This document shows positions 25,401-35,177 of a stretch of 64,000 bases of DNA, piece by piece (the first letter of the stretch is position 1; each line of letters begins with the position of its first letter). The DNA comes from Vanilla planifolia. Its lineage: Eukaryota > Streptophyta > Magnoliopsida > Asparagales > Orchidaceae. The notes beneath the pieces are model-generated. The model did not search any database and had not been told where the DNA came from. It worked only from the letters and a program-made list of their open reading frames with translations. The stretch covers positions 34,994,737-35,058,736 of the forward strand of contig CM043869.1 in assembly GCA_023846275.1 (NCBI GenBank), in the 5' to 3' direction. A program made the translations under genes and the position numbers.

Positions 25401-26210
25401 TGATGACTTCAGTATGTGTGCGCGTGATAATTAATTTGTGTATGGTGACAACATAAATTTGGAGGCCTTGATATGTGATTATGAGTGCAAGTTTAGAGGT
25501 TGTACCATTATGGATGGATGTTAGTTATAGTTCATTTTGATATAAACATAATTATTATTAGATTTAGAGAATAATAATAAAAAAATTGGTCCCTACAAAA
25601 TAGAATACACTAGAATGGAATAACTATGGAAACTCATTTTGATATTATTAGGTTTCATTATGTTAACAATTTATTTGACCACTAATGTTTTATTCTTTCA
25701 TATCAAGTTATTATCTATAATTTTACTATTTATGCATTGTTTTATTTGATTACACCATGTTTAATATTTTATTATCATTTTGAATTAATTATAGAATTTT
25801 TTAGAGTGTCACTAGTATTTGTGTCATAGATAATACTTCCACTACACTAAGAGATAAGGATTATGATAACATAGATAAGAATTTTGCTCATCAGTTGGTT
25901 GAGTGGGTGTGGCATTTTATGGAGTTGAGATGAAGTTTAAAGGGCTATAATATCATGTGTATATGGATAAGGTGTAGTAACCATTTAGTTATTTTGTGTA
26001 ATTATGCTCAACATATTTTGGTTTGAACTTTATGTCGTAAATGTATAATATGGTATTATGTGATGTGAATTAGTATTAAATATGTTTTGATTTTTTGTTT
26101 CACCATCAAATCCCTAATTAACATTTTATGTGTCATCAGAGATGAATTTTATTTATAATTAATGTTGATTATCATTAATTATGATAGATTGGTTAAGTAA
26201 GACCTTGACA
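22490..26210 (+). repeat. 3' LTR remnant of ancient Tekay-like element
   Basis: Collinear with the first LTR remnant but about 1.5 kb longer. Much of the extra length lies around 23400-24710 and includes a less AT-rich block shared with 53585-54020. It begins near a GA-rich stretch (22500-22600) and ends GACCTTGACA at 26210, matching the LTR end GGGGGCTTGACA of the young element. The extra block is either an insertion here or a part lost from the 5' copy. Confidence 0.65.
24225..24710 (+). repeat. Dispersed repeat, copy 1 (partner at 53585)
   Basis: Shares ordered words with 53585-54020: AGTTTCTAAA, a GGTCATG or GGCCATG word, GGTAGACAATGA versus GGTGGACAATGA, AATTTTAAG, and an ATTTTCAACCA or ATCTTCAACTA word. 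The copies are diverged by substitutions and indels. This is the least AT-rich part of the decayed LTR. Both copies run in the same direction. The short minus-strand open frame at 24247-24447 is not supported as a gene. Confidence 0.55.
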
Positions 26211-27325
26211 CAAGTGAAAAATTTCCTTTTGGATGTAATTCTTTTTTCAGGTCCAAGGGTTAAGCATAATCACGAGAAAAATAATAAACAAAGAACTGCA
26301 ATGCCAGTTCTCCCATAGTTATCCTCTAGAGCCTCATGATATGCATCATGTTTTACCTATAATTGTTATATGTTTACCAAAATTATATAACATGCATGCA
26401 AAACATTACATCTTTGTGTCATATTGCATGCTAGGTCAAATGACACATCATAGCATTTACAACTTAATAAATTGATCATGTAAACAAATATGGTATTAAA
26501 ATGCAGCCATTATATGTCCCAATGCAATCCCTTTGTTATTTATTATTTCATTTATCCTTTTATCTTTTTTCCTTTGTCATCATTAGTTTAATTAATTTAA
26601 GTTCACAATCTCCTTTTTTAGTTTGATTTTACTCATCATAACATAAAATAAAATCTTGATTATACAATCCAAGTTGAGTAATATCTTGTGTTACTTTAAT
26701 AAATAATATGATTCACTTTTGAGGTCCTTTTTTAGCTTAAGTAATATACATTATTTAGTTTTCCAAAGGAACTAAAATTTTCTTTTGTCTATTGAAAAAT
26801 ATAATATAAGATGCACACTCATTGGCCCATCTAACCTAAGTAATACCTTTAATCGTAATCCTTATTTTAAATTTTCTTTAAAATGAATCCAATCTTAAAT
26901 CATCTTTTTATTATAACTCTCTTTTATATGCTAATTAGGATGCCAAGTATTAGTAGAAAATGATTCTTGTGTGATACCAAATCACAAACATAAATAAATG
27001 TTTTGAGCAAGAGCTTGTGAAGCAAACTATAGCATTCTTAAACACAGTTAACACGTATATGAATATGATTTGTTTCTAAATAAGCATGACCATATAACTA
27101 TTTGATTTACATGAATCTTTTTTTGGTAACATGCCATTACTAGGATCACAATAGACATGTAAAGTAATGTAACTATGTTAGTAGCCAATAAACATGTAGA
27201 GCTTGTGAAACAAGTATAAAATAATCAACCAATTAATTGGTTCATTCTTTTGGTTCTTAGGCTTTTAGATTTTAAAAATCAATACATCAATCAATTGCAC
27301 ATATTAATTTCGATATTGTCAAGCT
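26211..27325. other. AT-rich DNA between old and young elements
   Basis: No gene or transposon motif was recognised. It ends with the AAAAT target duplication (27326-27330) of the young element. The same host sequence continues after that element at 36731. Confidence 0.6.
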
Positions 27326-27610
27326 AAAATTGTAACAGCCCTAGTTTTATCTTATATTTTTTATAGAAAGAGCTCTGTGAGACGAATCCAACGATGTTTA
27401 ATTTGTAATTTTCGGAGCTCTAATGAATAAATTATGAATTTTTGAAGATTTGGGATAAATTTGTAACGTAGAGGATAGATCTGTAATTTTTAAATGTCGG
27501 CTTAGTTCAAATCCGATTGGCGGAGGATATATTTGCAAATATAAAATTTAGAAGGGGTTTTCTGCAAAAACGTGGTTCACGAACCAAGGCTTATCAGTTT
27601 CGACCGCGTT

Positions 27611-27618
27611 TATAAAAG
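27611..27618 (+). promoter_or_regulatory. TATA box in 5' LTR
   Basis: TATAAAAG in a GC-rich setting 280 bp into the LTR, the best core-promoter candidate for the genomic RNA. Transcription would start about 30 bp downstream, giving an R/U5 leader of nearly 2 kb that carries the minisatellite and the hairpin array. The related LTR at 63191 has TATATAAT in different surrounding sequence. Confidence 0.7.
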
Positions 27619-28064
27619 GCCGACCGAGGTGCGTTTGGAAAAGCGCTTCTGCGAAAAACGGCGGCGAAGAGTTACCGGAGTGCGACGGCGAGATTTCGGA
27701 GAAATATCTTAAAGAAGTTTCTGCACGCTACATTAACATCCAACGAGGATTCCGGGAGCATTGGACGCGACAGTAACGGCCGGCGAGGATTTCCGGCAAG
27801 CGACAGTGAAGGCCGGCGAAGGCTTCCGTAAGGTAAAAAAATATTTTTTTTATTCGTCGTTAGGGTTATTTAATTTTCCGGTGAGCGGGGGAGACCGAGA
27901 GGAGGAAGCCGAGCCGGATTCGGTTGATTCAGCACATGAAACAGCCGATCCAGCGCCGGCGAAAGATTTCGGCTTCGCCGGACGCGAGAGAGAGAGGGGG
28001 GACTGCGTGAACCGGTCCAGGCTTTGGACCGGGTTACGCCGTTGAATCGGATGCGGAGGCGCGC

Positions 28065-28240
28065 GGTCCAGCACGTCGAGCGCGCGGTCCAGCGCCCAGC
28101 GCGTGCGGTCCAGCACGCCCAGCGCCCGGTCCAGCGCCCAGAGCGCGCGGTCCAGCGCCCAGCGCGCGCGGTCCAGCGCCCAGCGCGCGCGGTCCAGCGC
28201 GCCGAGCGCCCGGTCCAGTGTCGCGGGCGGTCCAGCGCCT
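28065..28240 (+). repeat. 21-bp GC-rich minisatellite in 5' LTR
   Basis: Seven consecutive 21-bp units from 28065 to 28211, each starting GGTCCAGCG or GGTCCAGCA, then two shorter units. Further GGTCCAG words follow near 28310-28345. The period is a multiple of three, so the array stays open on both strands and yields artificial AVQRPAR-type repeats. The related LTR at 63885 has the same period with more C-to-T changes. Confidence 0.93.
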
Positions 28241-28877
28241 GCGTAAGCCAGATTTATTTTTTTGAAAATCCGTTTGGAAAAGCTTTTAGAAAGCTTTTTC
28301 TGCGCGGGCGGTCCAGCGCCGAACGTGCGCGCGGTCCAGCGGGCGGTTCAGTGCCGCGTAAGCCCATCTTTTGGGATTAGTTTGGGGTGTGTTTGGGAAA
28401 GCTTTTAGAAAGCAGAATTTTTAACTATTTGGGAATAATTTTTAGAAAAAGCAACTTTTGGCAAATAAACATATTTTAACTTGATTATGTTTGCACTATG
28501 GCCTTGTAGGACATCAAGAAAACCAATTAGAAGTTGACAAGAAAAATTTGGTACAACAAATCCAGGTAGAATAATTTTCTAACCCTGTGATGTAGCACGA
28601 TATTATGTGTTTTTACATGCTTTTCTTACTGTTATAGAATTTTGATTGTTGCATATGTTTATGGTATAAAAAGAAAGGAATATTATGGTGTGGATTATTT
28701 ATGCATTTGCATGAAAAACTGAAAAGAAAGAAATAACATGGAAAGAAAGAATATGATACAATATGCTAAAGAAAGAGATGAAACAATATGGCATGAAAGG
28801 ACTTTTGATATGACATGGATTGATGTTTGGAAAATGACAAATAAAACAATGGGATTCCCAGAGAACATTATCCTCAC

Positions 28878-29079
28878 CACTAGGCTCAGCGTGTGGGATC
28901 GCAGGGTATCGATCTTCAGATCAGATATCTGCCTAGTGTTATGTGCTATGACTCCATGATGATTACACCAGGCTCAGCGTGTTGGATCGCAGGGTATGGT
29001 ACCATACCTGCCTGGTGGCACTAGGCTCAGCGTGTTGGATCGCAGGGTATCGATCTTCGGATCAGATATCTGCCTAGTG
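28878..29079 (+). repeat. Three-unit hairpin array in 5' LTR, with covariation
   Basis: Units at 28878-28938, 28966-29017 and 29019-29079. Each begins CACTAGGC or CACCAGGC and ends with its exact complement GCCTAGTG or GCCTGGTG, so the outer 8-bp stem changes on both sides together. A 5'-side bulge (TCAGCGTGTTGGATCGCAG) is followed by an inner hairpin. In unit 3 this is GGTATCGATC, loop TTCG, GATCAGATATC. In unit 2 it is GGTATG-GTAC-CATACC. Unit 1 has loop TTCA. The array is repeated in the 3' LTR. Function is unknown; candidates include RNA stability, dimerisation, packaging or termination. Confidence 0.9.
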
Positions 29080-29615
29080 TTATGTGCTTGGTTGGATGCC
29101 GGCTAGAGGACAGTCATTGATGATTGGATCCAGAGGATAATGCGTCAAAGGGAATTGGGCCCGGTAATAAGCACAATATAAGGAACTTGCATTTCTTTAT
29201 GACTTTCATTTGACATTATCTTATATGTATGTATGACATTCATCTTTACTGTTAATGGTATTTGTTATGCCTTTTATTTTCTTGGTTAAATATGTGGATT
29301 TATCTACTGAGATTTATAAAATCTCATTTAGTGCTTACATCACAGGTCATGAAACCACTACACCGAGAACTGGGAATGATGCTGTTACAGGAGAGCCCTT
29401 TCCAAGAGATGTGTGAGAGGGAAAATTTTAGTGTGATTAAATGTTTAAAAACATGTCTTTATATATATACTTTGGATTTTGAATTAGTGTTTGTCTTACC
29501 GTCGGGTCCCCACCTTTGGTTTGTTTATTTGTCCTCACTTAAATGCTGTATTTGGCGACTCTGATGATAACTTTGTGACATAATGGTATTAGATGTCGGT
29601 GGGGGCTTGACAAGG

Positions 29616-29630
29616 TGGTATCAGAGCCAG
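29616..29630 (+). other. Primer-binding site (tRNA-iMet)
   Basis: TGGTATCAGAGCCAG begins 3 nt after the 5' LTR end. It is the standard plant LTR-retrotransposon site complementary to the 3' end of initiator methionine tRNA, which primes minus-strand DNA synthesis. Confidence 0.95.
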
Positions 29631-29767
29631 GTTTAGAAATAGGTGGGAAATGAGTGTGAGGACACCAACACAGCATATGCATTTGCATCTTTAGTGTTAT
29701 TTCTCATAGAGATATTAGTTGTTAAATAACTTATATGGTTTTGTAGGATTGCAATATCCTTTACATC

Positions 29768-31021
29768 ATGGAAAGATCTGAATCTGGAAATATGGAAAAG
29801 GAAAAAGAAAGAGAGCAACAAGGAGATACCCAGCAGGAATTAGCGCAAACTCTAGTCTCTTTGTTACGATCCATTGGAAGCACTAGTAGTCACAGAGAAG
29901 AGGCATCTATTGATTTAGTGGTTGACCAATTTCAGCGGATGCACCCTCCTTCTTTTGCTGGGGATGAGGATCCTATGGTTGCTGAAAACTGGCTAGAACA
30001 AATAAATATTATCTTTGAAGGAATATCTTGTCCAGATAATAGAAAAGTGGCTTTGGCAATTTTGGTACTCAAAGATGCTGCTAGATTGTGGTGGAGTTCT
30101 CGACATCGACTTCGATTTTCTAGCCGACCAATGAAAGATATTTCCTGGGAAGATTTTACAAAAGAATTTGAGCAATGGTATATGCCTCTGTCAATCAAAG
30201 CCAAAATGAGGGAAGAATTGAATAATCTCAGGCAAGAAAAACTATCAGTTACTGCATATGAAATCAAATTCTCCCACTTAGCTAAATATGTACCCCAGTT
30301 AGTAACACCTGAAGAACAACGATGCTACATGTTTGGACGAGGTTTACGGGATGAAATTCGGGCAGCTTTAGTAGCCGTTCGAACAACAAACTATGTGGAG
30401 TTACTGGAGCATGCCCGCACGGTTGAGCTCGAACTCAGTTTGTTGGCAACTAGCAAAGAGGAAGAGAAGAAAAGAATTGATCCTCTAAAGTCTAAATTCA
30501 GATTCACAGGAAAAAGAGGTAGTTCGAGTTTTTCAAGAGAAGAAACGTCCACTCATTCAAGATTTAGTAGGTTCAGACCATATGGACCGAGTACTAGCAG
30601 AACTAGTTGGCGTTCAGATGGGACGAGTAGATGCGTGAAATGTGGAAAATGGCATATGGGAGAATGCAGATCAGAGTTTATCCGACCAGTCAGATGTTAC
30701 ATATGCGAAGAACTAGGGCATTTTGCTCGAGATTGCCCAAAGTTATTTGAATTGAAAAATGTCAGTGCTTCAACCAGTGGAGGTAGAGAGGATGCAAGTC
30801 GAGGTAGAGGCCGCGGATCTACGACAACTTCAGGTGCTGTGGTTAGAGGTGGAGCAACAGGAAGGGGAGGTCAGGCACGTATTTATTCGATCACTCAGCA
30901 AGATGCTCCACACTCTACTGATGTTATTATAGGTATGCTCGTGTTATACAAATTTTTTTTTCATATACTCTTTGATTTTGGAGCCTCTTATTCTATTATA
31001 TTCATTAATGCACTCTATTAA
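29768..31021 (+). CDS. gag: Gag, with a degraded protease segment at its end
   Basis: 417-residue frame giving the structural capsid/nucleocapsid part of the element. The retrotransposon-gag domain spans about residues 50-170, with the conserved W75-LEQI and an LWW motif. Two zinc-binding motifs follow: CX2CX3HX3C at 289-300 and a canonical CX2CX4HX4C knuckle at 310-323, typical of Tekay/Del gag. A Gly/Arg/Ser-rich linker leads into a protease-like segment in which DFGAS replaces the catalytic D-S/T-G-A-S. A TAA at 31019-31021 ends the frame at the join of an about 102-bp tandem duplication. Protease and pol continue in the same frame, so this was originally one gag-pol polyprotein. The first Met, 155 nt after the LTR, fits the clade. 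Confidence 0.93.
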   Translation: MERSESGNMEKEKEREQQGDTQQELAQTLVSLLRSIGSTSSHREEASIDLVVDQFQRMHPPSFAGDEDPMVAENWLEQINIIFEGISCPDNRKVALAILVLKDAARLWWSSRHRLRFSSRPMKDISWEDFTKEFEQWYMPLSIKAKMREELNNLRQEKLSVTAYEIKFSHLAKYVPQLVTPEEQRCYMFGRGLRDEIRAALVAVRTTNYVELLEHARTVELELSLLATSKEEEKKRIDPLKSKFRFTGKRGSSSFSREETSTHSRFSRFRPYGPSTSRTSWRSDGTSRCVKCGKWHMGECRSEFIRPVRCYICEELGHFARDCPKLFELKNVSASTSGGREDASRGRGRGSTTTSGAVVRGGATGRGGQARIYSITQQDAPHSTDVIIGMLVLYKFFFHILFDFGASYSIIFINALY

Positions 31022-31120
31022 TATCATTATATAGGTATGTTAGTGTTTCATAATTTACCTGTTTCTGTACTTTTTGATTGTGGAGCATCACATTCCTTTA
31101 TATCCATCACTGCATCAAGA
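30911..31120 (+). repeat. Tandem duplication of the protease active-site segment
   Basis: CACTCTA at 30911 and 31011, and AGGTATG at 30931 and 31033, begin two adjacent copies of about 100-102 bp. The copies are roughly two-thirds identical by eye. Copy 1 encodes DFGAS and copy 2 DCGAS where retropepsins have D-S/T-G-A-S. The in-frame TAA (31019) lies at the junction. This much divergence cannot have arisen since the LTR pair formed, so the duplication was inherited from the source element. Confidence 0.85.
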
Positions 31121-31300
31121 CGAATAAATGTCATATTACACTCCATGAAAGATCTATTAATAGTGAAAATGCCGGATGGAAATAGTATCAGTGTAGAAAA
31201 TTTTATTGAAGATGAGATAGACATCAGAGGAAAACAATTCTCAGTATTGCTACACATCTTACCTCTGACAGAATTTGACATAATCCTTGGCATGGATTGA
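31022..31300 (+). pseudogene. Aspartic protease segment, stop-bounded
   Basis: Retropepsin-like part of gag-pol that would process the polyprotein, lying between two in-frame stops (TAA at 31019 and TGA at 31298). The longest Met-initiated piece starts at 31037 (87 residues). It shows FDCGASHSFI, where the usual Ser/Thr next to the catalytic Asp is Cys, and the conserved C-terminal FDIILGMD. The TGA follows directly, at a place where Tekay proteins normally continue with Trp. The frame stays open from 31301 into pol. It is non-functional unless the stops are read through, and the Cys may reduce activity even then. Confidence 0.85.
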
Positions 31301-34300
31301 CTGTTCGAGCATAAAGTAAAAATAGATTGTTATGAAAAGAGAATTGAAATCCCAATCCCTGGAGAAGATAAATTAATTTACTTCGGCCAAGGAAGGAAAA
31401 TTCCTTTAATATCTATGCTCAAGGCACAAAAGCTACTTGGCAAAGGATGCGAAGGATGCTTGGTATCTATTATGGATTTGGACATGAAATTTTGTAAACC
31501 CACAGAGGTACCAGTTGTTCAGGAATATCTAGACATTTTTCCAGAAGAGTTGCCTGGATTACCTCCTGATAGAGAAATAGAATTTGAAATTCAGTTGATT
31601 CCAGGCGCTGAGCCAATTTCCAAAGCTCCTTATCGTATGGCACCAGCCGAGCTTCAAGAATTAAAGGTGCAAATTCAGGAATTATTAGACAAGGGATTTA
31701 TCAGACCCAGTGTATCCCCATGGGGTGCACCTATTTTGTTTGTGAAGAAGAAAGATGGTAGTCTTCGCATGTGTATTGACTACCGGGAAATCAACAAAAT
31801 TACTATCAAAAATAAATATCCTTTGCCGCGGATTGATGATCTATTTGATCAGTTGCAAGGAGCAGCAATATTTTCAAAAATTGACCTGAGATCTGGATAT
31901 CATCAACTGAAAATTAAGACAGAAGATGTTTCCAAAACAGCTTTCAGGACCAGGTATGGGCACTATGAATTTTTAGTGCTACCTTTTGGACTGACAAATG
32001 CACCAGCAGCTTTTATGGATTTGATGAATCGCGTGTTCAAGAAATATTTAGATCAGTTTATCATTATCTTCATTGATGATATATTGATATATTCTAAATC
32101 CCTAGAAGAACACGCTGCACATCTACATTTAACATTACAGACTTTGAAAGAAAATCAGCTATTTGCTAAATTCTCTAAATGCGAATTTTGGCTGTCCAAG
32201 GTCTTGTTTTTGGGGCATATAGTGAGTGCAGAAGGAATCTCAGTTGATCCTCAGAAGATTTCTGCCATTGTAGATTGGCCAAGGCCTACAACAGTAACAG
32301 AAGTTAGAAGTTTCTTGGGTTTGGCTGGGTATTACAGGAAGTTTGTGAAAGGCTTTTCCCAAATAGCCTCACCCTTAACAAATTTGACGCGAAAAGCAAT
32401 AAAGTTTGAATGGGATGCAGCTTGTGAAGATAGCTTCCAAATATTGAAGAATAAATTGGTTTCAGCCCCAATTCTAACATTACCAGAAGGCACAGAAGGT
32501 TATCATATATACAGTGATGCATCTTTGCAAGGTCTTGGCTGTGTATTGATGCAAAATAAGAAAGTAATTGCTTATGCATCTAGACAGCTTAAGATACATG
32601 AAAAGAATTATCCTGTGCACGATTTGGAGTTAGCAGCTGTAGTTTTTGCCTTAAAAATCTGGAGGCATTATTTGTATGGAGTTAAGTGTGTGGTTTTCAC
32701 TGATCATCAGAGTTTAAAGTATATTTTTACTCAGAAGGAACTAAATCTCAGGCAACGAAGGTGGCTGGAGTTTATTAAAGATTATGATGTGGAAATCACT
32801 TACCATCCTGGGAAAGCGAATGTGGTCGCTGATGCTCTTAGCAGGAAAGCTAGTATTAGTAGCATTTTGACTATCACAGAAGAAAAACAATTAATTTTTG
32901 AGATGGATAAATTACAACTAGAAGTAGATATTCGAATAAATACGGCTTTGCTGGCACACTTATCAGTAAGACCAGATTGGTTGGCCTCTATTAAAGATGA
33001 TCAGGGAGAAGATCTTGAATTGCAAAAGATAATACAGAGGGTTCAGGAAGGACAGGAATCTACTTTTCAATTAGACCAGGCTGGTTTACTTAGATTTCAA
33101 GGCAGGTTATGCATACCAGCACATCAACAACTTAGGGATTTGTTATTAAAGGAAGCTCATAACTCTCGATATTCAATACATCCAGGAGAGAATAAAATGT
33201 ATCAAGAATTGAGACAACAATACTGGTGGCCAGGATTGAAGAAGGATGTTTCTAACTGGGTTCAAAAATGCTTAATTTGTCAGCAGGTGAAAGGAGAGCA
33301 ACAAAAACCTGGGGGGTTGTTGCAGTCATTACCTATTCCAGAATGGAAATGGGAGGAAGTGGCAATGGATTTTGTGATCGGTTTGCCTAGGTCACCTGCA
33401 GGTCATGACTCAATCTGGATAATTGTTGATAGGCTAACAAAATCTGCTCACTTTTTAGCTGTTAAAACTACTTATTCTGCAGAGAAGTTAGCTCAGGTAT
33501 ATGTGAGTCAGATTATCAGATTGCATGGGATTCCAAAAGTCATTATATCTGACAGAGACCCTAAATTTACTTCTCACTTCTGGAAGAATGTGCATCAAGC
33601 TTTTGGTACGAGATTGCGTTTCAGCACAGCCTTTCATCCTCAAACAGATGGTCAGACAGAGAGAACTATCAAAACCTTGGAAGATTTGCTACGACTTTGC
33701 ATCTTGGATTTTGGTGGAGATTGGGAAAGCCACTTACCTTTGGTGGAATTTGCTTATAATAATAGCCATCAGTCCAGCATTGAGATGGCACCCTATGAAG
33801 CGCTGTATGGGAGAAAATGTCAATCACCTTTGTGCTGGAATGAAGGGAAGGAAAGAAATTTGCTCGGTCCTAGATTTGTTGAAGAAGCAACAGAAAAGAT
33901 CAGAATTATTCAAGACAGAATAAAAACAGCTCAGGACAGACAAAAGAAGTATTATGATGCAAAACATCGAATGGTTGAGTTCCACGAGGGGGAACATGTT
34001 TTTATCAAGGTGAGTCCAACAAAAGGTGTCATAAGATTTGGAAGAGCAGGAAAATTGAAGCCTAAATTCATTGGTCCTTTCCAAATCCTAAGAAGGGTTG
34101 GACAAGTGGCATACCAAATTGCTTTGCCTCCTCAATTGTCAGGTGTGCATAATGTGTTCCATGTCTCATCTTTGCGAAGATATGTTTCAGATCCCTCCCA
34201 TGTTGTTAGTTATATGGACCTAGATATAGAAATTCAAATGGATTTGACATATCCCGAACTGCCTGTGAGAATACTTGATAGGCAGGAGAAAAAGCTCAGA

Positions 34301-34408
34301 AATAAAATCATTCCTATGGTTAAAGTCCTATGGAATGGTCAAACAGAAAGAGAAGCTACATGGGAAGTAGAGACAGATATGATCGGTCAGTATCCAGAAC
34401 TGTTCTAA
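31301..34408 (+). CDS. pol: Pol: RT, RNase H, integrase, chromodomain
   Basis: Frame open from just after the TGA to the TAA at 34406-34408; the first Met is at 31415 (997 residues, used for numbering). Reverse transcriptase: D157 in [10 protein letters not shown] and D221/D222 in FIDDILIYS. RNase H: D368 (YSDAS), E405 (DLELAAV), D430 (TDHQS), D473 (ADALSR). Integrase: zinc-binding region around residues 585-625 ending CLICQQVK, then catalytic D652, D713 (SDRDPKFTS) and E749 ([10 protein letters not shown]), with 35 residues between the last two. C-terminal chromodomain at about 945-997 ([11 protein letters not shown] to YPELF), the Tekay/Del signature that targets integration to heterochromatin. 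All catalytic residues are present. It depends on readthrough or help in trans, because two stops precede it. In the cell it acts in virus-like particles and the nucleus. Confidence 0.95.
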   Translation: MFEHKVKIDCYEKRIEIPIPGEDKLIYFGQGRKIPLISMLKAQKLLGKGCEGCLVSIMDLDMKFCKPTEVPVVQEYLDIFPEELPGLPPDREIEFEIQLIPGAEPISKAPYRMAPAELQELKVQIQELLDKGFIRPSVSPWGAPILFVKKKDGSLRMCIDYREINKITIKNKYPLPRIDDLFDQLQGAAIFSKIDLRSGYHQLKIKTEDVSKTAFRTRYGHYEFLVLPFGLTNAPAAFMDLMNRVFKKYLDQFIIIFIDDILIYSKSLEEHAAHLHLTLQTLKENQLFAKFSKCEFWLSKVLFLGHIVSAEGISVDPQKISAIVDWPRPTTVTEVRSFLGLAGYYRKFVKGFSQIASPLTNLTRKAIKFEWDAACEDSFQILKNKLVSAPILTLPEGTEGYHIYSDASLQGLGCVLMQNKKVIAYASRQLKIHEKNYPVHDLELAAVVFALKIWRHYLYGVKCVVFTDHQSLKYIFTQKELNLRQRRWLEFIKDYDVEITYHPGKANVVADALSRKASISSILTITEEKQLIFEMDKLQLEVDIRINTALLAHLSVRPDWLASIKDDQGEDLELQKIIQRVQEGQESTFQLDQAGLLRFQGRLCIPAHQQLRDLLLKEAHNSRYSIHPGENKMYQELRQQYWWPGLKKDVSNWVQKCLICQQVKGEQQKPGGLLQSLPIPEWKWEEVAMDFVIGLPRSPAGHDSIWIIVDRLTKSAHFLAVKTTYSAEKLAQVYVSQIIRLHGIPKVIISDRDPKFTSHFWKNVHQAFGTRLRFSTAFHPQTDGQTERTIKTLEDLLRLCILDFGGDWESHLPLVEFAYNNSHQSSIEMAPYEALYGRKCQSPLCWNEGKERNLLGPRFVEEATEKIRIIQDRIKTAQDRQKKYYDAKHRMVEFHEGEHVFIKVSPTKGVIRFGRAGKLKPKFIGPFQILRRVGQVAYQIALPPQLSGVHNVFHVSSLRRYVSDPSHVVSYMDLDIEIQMDLTYPELPVRILDRQEKKLRNKIIPMVKVLWNGQTEREATWEVETDMIGQYPELF

Positions 34409-34410
34409 AT

Positions 34411-34442
34411 TTCGGGACGAAATTTTTGTAAGAAGGGAAGAT
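34411..34442 (+). other. Tekay 3' signature and polypurine tract
   Basis: CGGGACGAAATTTTTG (34413-34428) is followed by the polypurine tract AAGAAGGGAAG (34430-34440) and AT, immediately before the 3' LTR. The tract primes plus-strand DNA synthesis. The CGGGACGAAATTTT word just before it is characteristic of Tekay/Del elements and was used to find the minus-strand relic at 59016. Confidence 0.93.
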
Positions 34443-34723
34443 TGTAACAGCCCTAGTTTTATCTTATATTTTTTTATAGAAAGAGCTCTGTGAGACGAAT
34501 CCAACGATGTTTAATTTGTAATTTTCGGAGCTCTAATGAATAAATTATGAATTTTTGAAGATTTGGGATAAATTTGTAACGTAGAGGATAGATCTGTAAT
34601 TTTTAAATGTCGGCTTAGTTCAAATCCGATTGGCGGAGGATATATTTGCAAATATAAAATTTAGAAGGGGTTTTCTGCAAAAACGTGGTTCACGAACCAA
34701 GGCTTATCAGTTTCGACCGCGTT

Positions 34724-34731
34724 TATAAAAG
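34724..34731 (+). promoter_or_regulatory. TATA box in 3' LTR
   Basis: TATAAAAG, identical in sequence and context to the 5' LTR TATA box at 27611. A transcript starting here would run through the rest of the LTR into host DNA after 36725. Confidence 0.6.
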
Positions 34732-35177
34732 GCCGACCGAGGTGCGTTTGGAAAAGCGCTTCTGCGAAAAACGGCGGCGAAGAGTTACCGGAGTGCGACG
34801 GCGAGATTTCGGAGAAATATCTTAAAGAAGTTTCTGCACGCTACATTAACATCCAACGAGGATTCCGGGAGCATTGGACGCGACAGTAACGGCCGGCGAG
34901 GATTTCCGGCAAGCGACAGTGAAGGCCGGCGAAGGCTTCCGTAAGGTAAAAAAATATTTTTTTTATTCGTCGTTAGGGTTATTTAATTTTCCGGTGAGCG
35001 GGGGAGACCGAGAGGAGGAAGCCGAGCCGGATTCGGTTGATTCAGCACATGAAACAGCCGATCCAGCGCCGGCGAAAGATTTCGGCTTCGCCGGACGCGA
35101 GAGAGAGAGGGGGGACTGCGTGAACCGGTCCAGGCTTTGGACCGGGTTACGCCGTTGAATCGGATGCGGAGGCGCGC

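Larger units (their letters stand above)
19290..26210 (+). mobile_element. Ancient decayed Tekay-like Ty3/gypsy element
   Basis: Two long stretches (19290-21525 and 22490-26210) are collinear diverged copies of each other and flank a 950-bp interval. That interval starts with a mutated initiator-Met primer-binding site and contains a gag zinc-knuckle remnant. This is the order LTR, primer-binding site, gag, (deleted pol), LTR. Leader text after the primer site (a GTGAGGATACCAACA word, then ATATGCATTT) matches the leader of the young element near 29652-29690, which ties it to the same clade. Most of gag and all of pol are missing. Most differences from the young element are C-to-T or G-to-A, as expected for long-methylated DNA. 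The outer boundaries are approximate. Confidence 0.75.
27331..29612 (+). repeat. 5' LTR of young Tekay element
   Basis: 2282 bp, TGTAACAGCC...GGCTTGACA. Order of parts: AT-rich start, TATA box at 27611, a CpG-dense purine- and GC-rich part, a 21-bp GC-rich minisatellite (28065 on), an AT-rich part, a three-unit hairpin array (28878-29079), and the terminal part. Open frames within it (27761-28045, 28024-28380 and the antisense 27850-28116) come from the 21-bp repeat and GC-rich composition and are repeated in the 3' LTR. They are not supported as genes. Confidence 0.97.

Noticed and set aside
27761-28045. 94-residue open frame in the LTR (and 34874-35158)
   Set aside because: It lies in the GC-rich LTR leader, overlaps other frames and has no domain. 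The related LTR at 63191 does not preserve the same frame at its start.
28024-28380. 118-residue open frame with Arg/Ala/Val repeats (also at 35137, antisense at 27850 and 34963)
   Set aside because: It is produced by the 21-bp LTR minisatellite, whose period is a multiple of three. It is open on both strands, is copied in both LTRs, and its relative at 63885 is decayed.
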